Source: Legionella maceachernii (GTDB taxonomy: Bacteria > Pseudomonadota > Gammaproteobacteria > Legionellales > Legionellaceae). Taken from it: a stretch of DNA of 64,000 nt. Position numbers and translations under genes: made by a program. Shown piece by piece: positions 1 through 9,176 of the stretch (within the stretch, counting starts at the first letter, position 1; each line of letters starts with the position of its first letter). Below the pieces are notes generated by a model that ran no database searches, had not been told where the DNA came from, and was given only the letters and a program-made list of their open reading frames with translations. The stretch spans positions 110,099 to 174,098 of the forward strand of contig NZ_FUXJ01000004.1 in NCBI RefSeq assembly GCF_900167045.1, written 5' to 3'.

Positions 1-165
1 GAGCGAAGCGAAGGATCTCCTGGGGTAAGCCACTGCCAAGAGTCGGGAGGTCCTTCGCTTTTGCTCAGGATGACGTGTTGATTGTCGTCCTGAGCGAAGC
101 GAAGGATCTCCTGTGGCAAGCTACTGCCAGGAGTCGAGAGGTCCTTCGCTTTTGCTCAGGATGAT
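1..165. repeat. Two tandem copies of a palindromic interspersed repeat
   Basis: Each unit is about 82 bp. It starts with GTCCTGAGCGAAGCGAAGGA and ends with the near inverse complement TCCTTCGCTTTTGCTCAGGA, so a transcript would fold into a long hairpin. Copy one (1-74) is cut by the window edge and copy two lies at about 84-165, joined by a short GTGTTGATTGTC spacer that follows both. Related copies occur at 30522-30586, 50736-50816 and, degenerate and inverted, 61409-61480. There is no coding capacity. The pattern fits a MITE or REP-like family. Confidence 0.85.
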
Positions 166-274
166 GTGTTGATTGTCGCGCGAAAGGATTAAATTCACGG
201 TTTCACAGCATAATCTATACATGGACAACTTGAATTGCCTAACAATTCTCTTATCCATTAATGAATCGCTTTAG

Positions 275-931
275 TCACATAATAAGGCATTTCTTTGTCT
301 TCGGCTCCTCCTGTTGGAGATCTTGATAGACTTCAAGGCAATTCACTAATAAACCATTGGCCATAAGGCTTAAGCTATTGCTTTCAAGATAAGTGGCTTG
401 ATGATTGTCATAGAGTTGCATAGTACCCTTATGAGCAGTGCTATAAGATTTTTTTTGAGCCTCAGGCGACAAGATTGCTTCAGGCAACTGAGCAATGTAA
501 GAGAGGGTTTTCTGTAGTTGCTCTAGCTTACTGATCGTTTTGAGAATAGTCTGGGCGCGCGTATGCATTAAAAAAGAGGGGTCCTCAATAATCGTTTTAA
601 GAAGATTGAGTAAAGGTTTAACTTCATCGGCAACTGCTTCGCTGTTTAAGTTGCTTAGATCAAATTGTTTATAGTCTTGTTGTCGTTGAAGAAGATCAAC
701 ATGCCATTCTTTTAATTTTGTAGCGAATGAATCCCCTTTTGAAAAAAATTCGACTCCTTTTGGGATTTTGTTGAGGGTGCTCTCAACAAGAGTAAGTAAT
801 TCATCAAAATGGATATCCTTTTTTAGTCCAGCGAGCATTACTTTTGCTTCTGCTTTATATAAGCGTTTATCTTCTTTAAGATAGCTTTCTTTTATCCAGA
901 AAGCATAACTGCTTTTTAATGAATTTTTCAT
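275..931 (-). CDS. Hypothetical protein ending in a CaaX box; effector candidate
   Basis: A 218-residue, mostly helical, soluble protein with no signal peptide or membrane segment and no family I recognise. The last four residues are Cys-Leu-Ile-Met, preceded by a lysine-rich stretch (KTKKCLIM). This is a canonical CaaX prenylation box, and a terminal Met usually favours farnesylation. Bacteria lack protein prenylation. Legionella effectors such as AnkB and LegG1 use this motif to be lipidated by the host and anchored to host membranes. That suggests, without proving, that this is a translocated effector. The gene stands alone between the repeat cluster and the tRNA-Gly region, with only a weak ribosome-binding site before the ATG. 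The role is inferred from the C-terminus only. Confidence 0.7.
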   Translation of the reverse strand: MKNSLKSSYAFWIKESYLKEDKRLYKAEAKVMLAGLKKDIHFDELLTLVESTLNKIPKGVEFFSKGDSFATKLKEWHVDLLQRQQDYKQFDLSNLNSEAVADEVKPLLNLLKTIIEDPSFLMHTRAQTILKTISKLEQLQKTLSYIAQLPEAILSPEAQKKSYSTAHKGTMQLYDNHQATYLESNSLSLMANGLLVNCLEVYQDLQQEEPKTKKCLIM

Positions 932-1143
932 AAGGTCTCAGAAGCATAAAATTTAATCATTATAGCGAAGCGGCATGCATAGTCCACACAAACTTCTCCG
1001 CGTCCATCTTAAGATTAGATTGTCAATTCGCTTTAAAATAAGCAACGATAACCTTGCTGTATAATAATTTCTACCGGATTGATTTTAATTTAGTGGGTAA
1101 TAAGGATATGATATAAGCTTATTTGAGCGGAGTCGTTATTAGA

Positions 1144-1217
1144 GCGGGTGTAGTTCAATGGTAGAACTTCAGCTTCCCAAGCTGATAGCGTGGGTTCAAT
1201 TCCCATCACCCGCTCCA
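1144..1217 (+). tRNA. tRNA-Gly (anticodon CCC)
   Basis: A cloverleaf can be drawn: acceptor stem GCGGGTG pairs with CACCCGC, the D arm is present, the anticodon stem CAGC/GCTG encloses loop TTCCCAA with anticodon CCC, and the T loop GTTCAAT is present. The 3' CCA is encoded (1215-1217). Length is 74 nt with CCA. Open reading frames that run through it into the downstream gene are not real starts. Confidence 0.95.
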
Positions 1218-1270
1218 TCTTTGGGCGTAGGAGTACAAGAAGGTACGAGCTATTACAACGGAAGTCGTTT

Positions 1271-3946
1271 ATGGAAATCCATTACCTAGATAAGTTATTT
1301 AATCCGCACTCCATTGCCGTCATCGGCGCGAGCGATAAACCTTTGTCAGTTGGCGCTAAAGTGTTCAGTAATTTACTTGCTGATTTTTCAGGTAAGGTGT
1401 TTCCTGTGAATCCTAAACACAAGATGATCCAAGGTAAACCGTGTTTTTCTTCTGTTAAAAAAATTAGCCAACCGATCGATCTTGCCGTCATTACCACGCC
1501 TGCCGCTTGTGTTCCACAAGTCATGAAAGAGTGTGGAGAAAAAAACGTGCGGCATGCCATTATTCTTTCTGCAGGATTCGGGGAGTCCATGGAAAGAGGT
1601 AAAGAGCTTGAGCAAACGATCATCGAGCTGGCCCAACAATTTAAAATCCGCTTTATTGGTCCTAACTGTTTGGGAATAAGAAACCCTTTCATAGGGTTAA
1701 ATGCGACTTTTGAAAGCAGTCCTATTTTGTCGGGAAATTTAGCGTTTGTTTCACAATCTGGGGCTCTATGTGCTGCAATTTTAGATTGGGCATTTCAAGA
1801 GCAGGTTGGGTTTTCTTCTGTAGTTTCCTTAGGAAATAGCGCTGATATTGGTTTTGGTGAGGTACTCGATTATTTGGCGCTTGATGCAAAAACCGATTGC
1901 ATTTTGCTTTACATCGAAGGAATACGTAATGCTCGTAAATTCATGAGTGGACTGCGGGCCGCTTCGCGCTTAAAACCCATCATTGCCATTAAAGCAGGTC
2001 GAAATTCTCAAGGCACCCGGGCTGCTATTTCTCACACAGGGGCGATGATTGGTGCGGATGATGTCTTTGATGCGGCATTGCGCCGAGCGGGTGTGGTGAG
2101 AGTGGCAAGCATCAAGGAATTATTTTCAGCAGCCGAAGTGTTTTCAAGCTCTCGCCGCAGCAAAGGGGAGCGACTGATGATCCTTACGAATGGTGGTGGC
2201 GCGGGGGTTATGGCCGCTGATCGGGCTGCTGATCTTAATATTCCTTTGCCTGAATTAACGAATGACACCATTTCATATTTGGATTCTGTACTCCCTCGTC
2301 ACTGGTCACACCATAACCCTATTGATATCTTAGGCGATGCCACGCCAGAGCGATACCAACAGGTCATGAGCGCGTGTTTGAAAGATGAAAATTGTGATGG
2401 ACTATTAACCATTCTTATTCCAGTTTCCATGTCTGAGCCGCTTAAAGTGGCCGAACAAGTCAACGCGATAAGCCAACAAAGTGATAAACCGATTTTAACG
2501 TGCTGGATGGGTAAAACTCAGGTTGAGAAAGCAAATCATTTTTTTGCCCAGCATAAAATTCCTTCGTTCAGCACCCCTGAAATGGCTGTGGAAGCGTTTT
2601 CTTATTTAGCAACTTATCACCATAATCAGCAGTTATTGCTGCAAGTCCCTGAACCACTTTCGTACCAAAGCCAACCGGATATTAATGGTGCACAACTCAT
2701 CATAGAGAGCGCTATCGCAGAGCATCGAAAAATACTGACCACCACCGAGTCAAAGGCAATTTTACGGGCTTTTGGTATCCCCATCACCCAAACTTTACTT
2801 GCTCGAACTGCTACAGAAGCCTTAATTGCAGCGGAGTCGCTTGGATTTCCAGTGGTAATGAAAATTTATTCACCCGATATCACTCATAAGCAGGACGTTT
2901 CCGGTGTGCAGCTTAATATCACCAACGCTGAGGCGGTGAGAGCCTTTTTTTATCAGTTAATCGACAATGCCAAAAAGAAGCTGCCGAATGCAACGCTCAT
3001 TGGGGTTACTGTAGAACCCATGTACAAGACTGCGAATGACCGCGAATTGATGGTGGGGGTGATTAAGGATCCCGTTTTTGGTCCCACAATTAATTTTGGA
3101 GCGGGGGGAAGTTTGATTGAAATCATGCAAGATCGGGCCATTGCATTGCCTCCACTCAATAAATACCTGACTGAAAACTTAATCGCCCGCACCCGCATTG
3201 CAAAACTTTTAGGGGAATTTCGCAATAAGCCTGCCGTGAATATTGCTGCTGTCGAAGATCTGTTATTGCGCATTTCTGAAATGGTTTGCGAACTACCTCA
3301 AATTGAAGAAATGGATATCAACCCGCTGATTGCAAATGATAAGGAAGTGGTTGCAGTGGATGCGCGCATTGTGATTAACTTTGAAACGCCACTTATTCCT
3401 TATAGCCATCTCGCCATCCATCCCTATCCAGTGCATTTAATTTCTCATTGGCAATTGGCGGATGGTACCCCCATTACCATTAGGCCCATCAGACCTGAAG
3501 ATGCAACCTCAGAGCAAAATTTTATTCGGCAACTTTCTCAGCAAACAAAATATTTTCGTTTTATGGGGGGGCTGCGCGAATTGACGCCTGAAATGCTGAA
3601 AAGAACAACGCAAATTGATTACGATCGCGAAATGGCAATGGTGGCTGTGATCCCAAACAACGCGCAAGAGGCAATTATTGGAATTGCCCATTACAATGTC
3701 TATCCCGATTTTCAAACTTGCGAATTTGCTTTAGTTATTGCTGATCAATGGCAAAATAAAGGAATAGGGAGTCATTTACTGTCAAATTTGATGGCGGTTG
3801 CTAAAAGCAAAAATTTAAGAACGGTGGAAGGAGTCATTATGTCAGCGAATCTTGCTATGTTAGCGTTGGCAAAAAATTTAGGTTTTTCCATGAAGGCGAT
3901 GAAAGAAGATCCCACGCTTTTATTGGCTAAAAAATCACTTGTTTAA
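1271..3946 (+). CDS. Acyl-CoA synthetase (NDP-forming)/GNAT fusion, PatZ-like protein acetyltransferase
   Basis: The 891-residue protein has an N-terminal CoA-binding Rossmann domain (about 5-130, with AVIGASDKP), a succinyl-CoA-synthetase-like flavodoxin domain, an ATP-grasp domain (about 485-705) and a C-terminal GNAT domain (about 730-890, with acetyl-CoA motif QNKGIG). This is the architecture of Pat/PatZ protein lysine acetyltransferases, which use acetyl-CoA to regulate metabolic enzymes such as acetyl-CoA synthetase. The SHTGAM motif that carries the catalytic His in ADP-forming acyl-CoA synthetases is kept, so ligase activity cannot be excluded. I chose the ATG at 1271 because the frame upstream runs back through the tRNA, and MEIHYLDKLFNP matches the usual N-terminus. 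A thymidine phosphorylase-like gene follows 30 bp downstream. Confidence 0.88.
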   Translation: MEIHYLDKLFNPHSIAVIGASDKPLSVGAKVFSNLLADFSGKVFPVNPKHKMIQGKPCFSSVKKISQPIDLAVITTPAACVPQVMKECGEKNVRHAIILSAGFGESMERGKELEQTIIELAQQFKIRFIGPNCLGIRNPFIGLNATFESSPILSGNLAFVSQSGALCAAILDWAFQEQVGFSSVVSLGNSADIGFGEVLDYLALDAKTDCILLYIEGIRNARKFMSGLRAASRLKPIIAIKAGRNSQGTRAAISHTGAMIGADDVFDAALRRAGVVRVASIKELFSAAEVFSSSRRSKGERLMILTNGGGAGVMAADRAADLNIPLPELTNDTISYLDSVLPRHWSHHNPIDILGDATPERYQQVMSACLKDENCDGLLTILIPVSMSEPLKVAEQVNAISQQSDKPILTCWMGKTQVEKANHFFAQHKIPSFSTPEMAVEAFSYLATYHHNQQLLLQVPEPLSYQSQPDINGAQLIIESAIAEHRKILTTTESKAILRAFGIPITQTLLARTATEALIAAESLGFPVVMKIYSPDITHKQDVSGVQLNITNAEAVRAFFYQLIDNAKKKLPNATLIGVTVEPMYKTANDRELMVGVIKDPVFGPTINFGAGGSLIEIMQDRAIALPPLNKYLTENLIARTRIAKLLGEFRNKPAVNIAAVEDLLLRISEMVCELPQIEEMDINPLIANDKEVVAVDARIVINFETPLIPYSHLAIHPYPVHLISHWQLADGTPITIRPIRPEDATSEQNFIRQLSQQTKYFRFMGGLRELTPEMLKRTTQIDYDREMAMVAVIPNNAQEAIIGIAHYNVYPDFQTCEFALVIADQWQNKGIGSHLLSNLMAVAKSKNLRTVEGVIMSANLAMLALAKNLGFSMKAMKEDPTLLLAKKSLV

Positions 3947-3976
3947 TACTCCCTTTTACAACTCAGGTAGAAAGAG

Positions 3977-5479
3977 ATGCCAAATAACTGCTTAAAATTA
4001 GTCAGATTAGGGATCGATACGCAACAAGAATTGACTGTTTTCACCCACTCAAACTGCTTTATTTGTAAATCGGAAGGGTTTGAATCATTAACTCGACTCG
4101 TTGTTTCAGCGAATCATCATGCCATCATTGCGACTTTGAACGTCATAAAGTCTGAAATTTTGAAACAGGATGAGGTCAGTTTATCCGAAAGTGCCTGGAA
4201 GGAGTTAGGTGTAAACGAGGGAGACTTAGTGGAGTTGTTGCATCTTTCCCCTGTGACTTCGTTAGAATATGTGCGCTCAAAAATCCACGGAAATGCCCTC
4301 TCCGCTGCTGAATTTAAAGCAGTTATTCAAGACATTGTGGCCGGGAAATACTCAAATATCCATTTATCGAGCTTTGTTACTGCTTGTGCAGGCGATCATT
4401 TGAGTTTAAGAGAGATTATCGATTTAACGCAGGCAATGGTGCAGGCAGGAAAACAGATTGCTTGGAATTACTCTACGGTAGTGGACAAGCACAGCATTGG
4501 CGGTATCCCGGGAAACAGAACCACGCCAATCATCGTTGCCATTGTTGCTGCGGCAGGTTTGATTATCCCCAAAACCTCCTCACGCGCCATTACCTCGCCT
4601 TCTGGTACTGCAGATACCATTGAAACGATGACCCCAGTGACCTTGGATTTAAGGCAAATTCGACGTGTTGTTGAAAAAGAGGGAGGATGTATGATTTGGG
4701 GTGGGGCGATAGGGATTAGCCCTGCGGATGACATGCTGATTCGTGTTGAGCGGGTTTTAGATCTCGACTCCGAAGGACAAATGATTGCTTCTGTGTTATC
4801 GAAAAAAGCAGCCATGGGTGTCACTCATGTGGTACTTGATGTGCCAGTAGGGTCAACGGCCAAAATTCGCTCAGAACAAGCCTTTTTAAGACTTAAAGAA
4901 TATTTTGCCATCGTAGGTAAAGCCATGGGTATGGAAGTGATGGTTATAAAAGCCCATGGTACTCAGCCGGTTGGAAAAGGAATTGGGCCAGCATTGGAAG
5001 CAAAGGATATTTTAGCTGTTTTGCAAAACCATGCTTCACTTTCAAGAGACTTGAAAAATAAAGCGATTGCATTAGCCGGTGCTATTCTGGAAATGGGGAA
5101 AAAAGCTCAACTAGGGATGGGTGAGCACATGGCCAAGCAGCTGATAGAAAGCGGTGCTGCTTTTAAAAAATTTTTAGCTATTTGCGAAGCACAAGGCGGC
5201 TTTAAAGAGCCACCCAACGCTTCTTTAACCTATGACATCGTTGCCACTCACAAAGGGCAAGTGATTGAGATTCAAAACAGGCAATTAGCCAAAGTGGCTA
5301 AATTAGCTGGAGCACCTAATGATACAGCAGCAGGGATCGAATTTTTTTCTCCCTTAGGAATTCATGTTGAGCCAGGGGATGTGCTATATCGAATTCATGC
5401 TGTATCAAAAGGCGCGTTGGCATATGCAGTTTCTTACGCGCGAGCAATTCCTCACGTTGTGACGATTAAACGAGATTAG
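3977..5479 (+). CDS. Thymidine phosphorylase / AMP phosphorylase-like (type 2)
   Basis: A 500-residue member of the nucleoside phosphorylase family II, which cleaves thymidine (or a nucleoside monophosphate in the archaeal branch) with phosphate. The phosphate and nucleoside-binding signatures are clear: DKHSIGGIPGNRTTPI near residue 170 and SRAITSPSGTADTIETM near 200. An extra N-terminal domain of about 90 residues precedes the family core, as in archaeal AMP phosphorylases and the type 2 putative thymidine phosphorylases; E. coli DeoA lacks it. The C-terminal part is the usual alpha/beta glycine-rich domain. It follows the PatZ-like gene on the same strand with 30 bp between, so co-transcription is likely. 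It converges on the P-type ATPase at 5502. Substrate (thymidine or NMP) is not decided by the sequence. Confidence 0.85.
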   Translation: MPNNCLKLVRLGIDTQQELTVFTHSNCFICKSEGFESLTRLVVSANHHAIIATLNVIKSEILKQDEVSLSESAWKELGVNEGDLVELLHLSPVTSLEYVRSKIHGNALSAAEFKAVIQDIVAGKYSNIHLSSFVTACAGDHLSLREIIDLTQAMVQAGKQIAWNYSTVVDKHSIGGIPGNRTTPIIVAIVAAAGLIIPKTSSRAITSPSGTADTIETMTPVTLDLRQIRRVVEKEGGCMIWGGAIGISPADDMLIRVERVLDLDSEGQMIASVLSKKAAMGVTHVVLDVPVGSTAKIRSEQAFLRLKEYFAIVGKAMGMEVMVIKAHGTQPVGKGIGPALEAKDILAVLQNHASLSRDLKNKAIALAGAILEMGKKAQLGMGEHMAKQLIESGAAFKKFLAICEAQGGFKEPPNASLTYDIVATHKGQVIEIQNRQLAKVAKLAGAPNDTAAGIEFFSPLGIHVEPGDVLYRIHAVSKGALAYAVSYARAIPHVVTIKRD

Positions 5480-5501
5480 TTGAGGGGAGTTGATGAGCTA
5501 C

Positions 5502-8078
5502 TTAAGCTTTTCCTGTTTTGAGCCATCGCCACATTAATTTGTTTTTAATTACTTCTACTAAATAAAGGTAACTCACTGTTGCAATGATTAAGAAGATAAA
5601 AAAAGAAACGGGGAGTGGAACGAATCCTAAAGAGGCAGCTAAGGGGCTAAAGGGCAATAAAATACTAAAGAAAACCACGGTTAAAACAGTAAATAGTAAT
5701 GGAACACTTGGTTTGTTTTTAAGCGGTGATCTGACTGTTCGAATAACAAAAATGACCAACGTTTGCGTTGCTAAAGATTCGACAAACCAGCCAGTCTGGA
5801 ATAAGGCCTCTGACGCTTTGAAATAATAAAGCATAACGCCAAAAGTAATAAAATCAAAAAGAGAGCTAATAGGGCCAATATAGAACATGAATTTGCGGAT
5901 GAGGTTGATATCCCAATGTTTGGGTTTATTAATGAAACTTGAATCCACATTGTCAGTGGGAATAGAAATTTGTGAGATATCATAAAGTAGATTATTAAGA
6001 AGAATTTGAGTTGGTTTCATGGGTAAAAAAGGCAAAAATGGAGAGGCAAATGCCATGCTGAGCATATTACCAAAATTTGAACTGGTGCCCATCATTAAAT
6101 ATTTCATGATGTTTCCAAAGGATTTTCGTCCTTCCATAATCCCATTTAATAAAACGTTTAAATCATGTTCTAATAAAATAATATGAGCCGCATCCCGAGC
6201 GACATCAGCTGCACCTGAAACAGAAATACCTACATCGGCACTATGAAGCGAAGGGGCATCATTGATTCCATCCCCGAGATACCCAACAACATGACCATCT
6301 GCCCTAAGCGCTCTTATAATGCGCTGTTTTTGATGGGGGGAAACGCGTGCAAAAATTTCAGTTTTTTCTACGACTTTTGCTAAGGCTAAATCAGACATAG
6401 ATTCTATCTGACTGCCTAGTACTATTTTTTTGGTTAAAAGGCCAACTTTGTCACAAACATGGTGAGTAACTAGCTCATTATCGCCTGTTACTATTTTAAC
6501 CTTTACCCCTGCCTGTTTTAGCTTGGCAATGGTTTCTTTAACGTCGTCTAAGGGGGGATCAAAAAAAGCTAAAAAACCAACTAGAATTAACTCGTGCTCA
6601 TCCTCAATCTTATAGCTTGTTTTCGTTGTTGCTCGGCGATATGCAACGGCCAATACTCGATATCCTTCTTGGCTTAGAGAGTGAAAGAAATCCAACGCTT
6701 GTTTGATTGCTTTCGCATCGAGTGGTTTTTCTTCGTCATCGGTCTTATATTTTGTGCAAATGTTAATTATATTTTCAGGCGCTCCTTTAGAAATGATAAA
6801 GTGGGTTCCGCTTTTATCCACCACGATACTTGAACGTCTTCGCTCAAAATCAAAGGGAATTTCATCGATTTTTACATAGCCTTGTTGAGCAGGATGTTCA
6901 TGATGCAAAATCGCTGCATCTAAAGGGTTAATGCCTGATTTATTAAGCAGGGCTTTATCTAAAGGATTTTTTATGTTGGTACTAAATAAGCTGCTTAAAT
7001 AGGCTAACAACAAGACATACTCTGACTTTTCTCCAGAAATATCCGTGTATTTTTCTAAGGTCATTTCACCTTGAGTCAACGTGCCTGTTTTATCAGAGCA
7101 CAAAATGTCAATGCTGCCAAAATTTTGTATGGACGCTAAGTTTTTAACAATCACTTTTTGCTTTGCCATGTTTAAAGCACCTGCTGTCAAAGTGACTGTG
7201 GTAATCATGGGTAAAAATTCGGGTGTAAGTCCTACGGCTAGAGCAATAGAAAACAGTAACGATTCCAGAGGGGGATGTTTAAGATAAATATTGACTAAAA
7301 AGACGAAAAGAATAAGGAAAATAACGGTTTTCATGATAAAAAAACCGAAATGTAATATTCCTTTTTCAAATTCGGTTTGTGCCGAGGTAACTAATAAACT
7401 TTGGGCAATTTGCCCAAATAGAGTGTCTTTTCCCGTCATTAAGACGAGTGCACTGGCATGTCCGCTGACAACAGAAGATCCTGAAAAAATACCATTTATG
7501 GCTTCAGCAGGGTTTTTTAAGCGAGTTGCCGTTGTCGTGGCTTCTTTTTCTACTGGCAGCGATTCTCCCGTGAGGGCTGCTTGTTGCACGTGCAAGTCTT
7601 TAGATTGCAGTAATAAACAATCAGCAGGAACAATATCTCCAGCAGCTAAGTAGATAACATCTCCGGGTACCAATTCACTACAGGGTAAATTACACTCGAT
7701 CCCGTCTCGTAATACAGTCGCTTTTATTGCGACATATAGCTGTAATTTTTGTGCGGCAACGAGAGAGCGATGAGTTTGAAAAAAATCAAGCGCAATACTG
7801 ATACCGACCACAATTAAGATAATCGCAGCATTAATTGAACTGCCAGTAAAAAATGAAATAAGGGCAGCAATAATTAAGATGATCACCAGAGGATTTGTTG
7901 AATGAGAAAGGGCTTCTAAAATAGGTGAGCGATAAGCTTGTGAGACAATTTTATTGGGGCCATAGGTGTCAAACCGTTTTTTAGCCTCTGCCCCAGTAAG
8001 TCCTTGAAAGGAACTTTCTAATTCATGCAATGCTTGAGAGGGCTTTAATGTTAATAATATTCCTAAGTCTTTCTGCAT
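5502..8078 (-). CDS. Mg2+-type P-type ATPase (MgtA/MgtB family)
   Basis: An 858-residue P3B-type cation-translocating ATPase. Visible motifs: TGES near residue 170 (actuator), GLTPEFLPM near 284 in the fourth membrane helix (diagnostic of MgtA/MgtB), CSDKTGTLTQGEM with the phosphorylated Asp329, TGDN and GDGINDAPSL in the P domain, and about ten membrane segments. The family imports Mg2+ into the cytoplasm down the electrochemical gradient using ATP. The N-terminal cation ATPase domain (residues 10-75) is present and length is near normal for MgtA. The OsmC-like gene lies 25 bp upstream on the same strand, so the two may form an operon. No Mg-sensing leader is evident in the short gap. Confidence 0.9.
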   Translation of the reverse strand: MQKDLGILLTLKPSQALHELESSFQGLTGAEAKKRFDTYGPNKIVSQAYRSPILEALSHSTNPLVIILIIAALISFFTGSSINAAIILIVVGISIALDFFQTHRSLVAAQKLQLYVAIKATVLRDGIECNLPCSELVPGDVIYLAAGDIVPADCLLLQSKDLHVQQAALTGESLPVEKEATTTATRLKNPAEAINGIFSGSSVVSGHASALVLMTGKDTLFGQIAQSLLVTSAQTEFEKGILHFGFFIMKTVIFLILFVFLVNIYLKHPPLESLLFSIALAVGLTPEFLPMITTVTLTAGALNMAKQKVIVKNLASIQNFGSIDILCSDKTGTLTQGEMTLEKYTDISGEKSEYVLLLAYLSSLFSTNIKNPLDKALLNKSGINPLDAAILHHEHPAQQGYVKIDEIPFDFERRRSSIVVDKSGTHFIISKGAPENIINICTKYKTDDEEKPLDAKAIKQALDFFHSLSQEGYRVLAVAYRRATTKTSYKIEDEHELILVGFLAFFDPPLDDVKETIAKLKQAGVKVKIVTGDNELVTHHVCDKVGLLTKKIVLGSQIESMSDLALAKVVEKTEIFARVSPHQKQRIIRALRADGHVVGYLGDGINDAPSLHSADVGISVSGAADVARDAAHIILLEHDLNVLLNGIMEGRKSFGNIMKYLMMGTSSNFGNMLSMAFASPFLPFLPMKPTQILLNNLLYDISQISIPTDNVDSSFINKPKHWDINLIRKFMFYIGPISSLFDFITFGVMLYYFKASEALFQTGWFVESLATQTLVIFVIRTVRSPLKNKPSVPLLFTVLTVVFFSILLPFSPLAASLGFVPLPVSFFIFLIIATVSYLYLVEVIKNKLMWRWLKTGKA

Positions 8079-8103
8079 ATTATTCCTAGTTATTTAGGAC
8101 ATT

Positions 8104-8559
8104 TTATTCTTCCTCTACCAATTTAGGCTTCACAGTAATACTCGATTTCAGTGAATTAGCAATAAAGCAAAGATTATGGGTGGCTTCAAAAAGTTGGTCC
8201 ATCTCCTTTTGATCAGGTTTGCTTTCATTTTTAAACGAAACCACAGGGCAGAGAATAATATGGGAAACGGTATGCTTAGTTTCATCGATGGTACAAGTGG
8301 CACGGTCGGAATAGCTATCGACGATATATCCCTTTTGGGCACATAATGATAAAAAAGTAAGAAGAAAACAACTTGAAAGAGAGGCTGTGAGTAATTCCTC
8401 AGGACAATGGAATTGAGGATTACGGATGAAGTGAGCCGACGAATTGACCTCTAACTTTGGTCCACCGTAAAAAAAGACAGTGTGTTTGCGGTTGTAGGTT
8501 TGATAATTGAAATCTTCTGTCCCGCGTTCCCATAAAAGTCGAATATTGTATTCAGGCAT
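8104..8559 (-). CDS. OsmC/Ohr family peroxide-detoxifying protein
   Basis: A 151-residue OsmC-type thiol peroxidase. The two reactive cysteines expected of the family are at C64 (ASLSSCFLLTF) and C131 (THNLCFIANSL), and the CPEELLTASL helix start is typical. Members reduce organic hydroperoxides with dithiol donors in the cytoplasm. It is immediately upstream of the Mg-type ATPase gene on the minus strand and divergent from the universal stress genes at 8709. Together these suggest a stress-related neighbourhood. Specific substrate is not visible. It is an OsmC-like rather than clearly an Ohr protein because the Ohr-specific N-terminal region is not obvious. Confidence 0.85.
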   Translation of the reverse strand: MPEYNIRLLWERGTEDFNYQTYNRKHTVFFYGGPKLEVNSSAHFIRNPQFHCPEELLTASLSSCFLLTFLSLCAQKGYIVDSYSDRATCTIDETKHTVSHIILCPVVSFKNESKPDQKEMDQLFEATHNLCFIANSLKSSITVKPKLVEEE

Positions 8560-8708
8560 GATGAAGTCCTTTTGTCTTATGCATTAAAGCAGTACCGTTG
8601 ACCAAGGCCCAACCTTTTTATTGATATCACCTCGGATTTTATTTAAGTTTAATCCATTTTAGTATTTTGAACTAATATAAGTATATCCGTGTAAAACAGG
8701 GAAAGAGC

Positions 8709-9170
8709 ATGAAGCATGGAACTATTGTAGTGGCTATTGATGAAAGTGATTGTTCTACACTTGCTTTGAAAGAAGCGATTAAGTTAACCCAAGATCTGAA
8801 TGCAAAATTGCACGCTATTCATGTGATCGACGAAACCATTTTTAATCAAGTTGATGAGTATGTTGAATTTGATTGGTTGTGGAACGCACACAAAGAGTTC
8901 GGGAAAAAAATATTAGAAAAAGCAGAAACTCAATTAAGCACAGCGAAGATTGATTTCGCGACCCACCTGATTGAACTTAAACCCAACGAAGGACGGCTTG
9001 CTGAGAAAATTGTTTCAACAGCTGACTCTTTGCGTGCAGATACATTAATTATTGGAACACACGGACGAAAAGGGTTTAGCCGCTGGTTTTTAGGAAGTGT
9101 TGCTGAAAAAGTAATTCGGATCGCCACCATGCCCGTATTGCTTGTGCGTGAACAGAAGGCTAAGACATAA
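8709..9170 (+). CDS. Universal stress protein (UspA family), first of a tandem pair
   Basis: A 153-residue single Usp domain. It begins with the beta strand IVVAIDESD and carries the C-terminal nucleotide-binding motif G-x2-G-x9-GS (GTHGRKGFSRWFLGSVAEKV), placing it in the ATP-binding MJ0577-like group. Usp proteins bind ATP and modulate stress survival, motility or respiration; no direct role can be read here. A GGGAAAG ribosome-binding site precedes the ATG. It is followed after 6 bp by a paralogue, so the two are an operon, divergent from the OsmC gene. Confidence 0.9.
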   Translation: MKHGTIVVAIDESDCSTLALKEAIKLTQDLNAKLHAIHVIDETIFNQVDEYVEFDWLWNAHKEFGKKILEKAETQLSTAKIDFATHLIELKPNEGRLAEKIVSTADSLRADTLIIGTHGRKGFSRWFLGSVAEKVIRIATMPVLLVREQKAKT

Positions 9171-9176
9171 GGAAAA

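Noticed and set aside
1190..1270. Extended N-terminus of the PatZ-like protein beginning inside tRNA-Gly
   Set aside because: The frame reads through the tRNA 3' half; the ATG at 1271 gives the conserved N-terminus.
8560..8708. Possible FNR-type site (TTGATATCACC) upstream of the stress genes
   Set aside because: The second half-site does not match, so I do not claim an operator.
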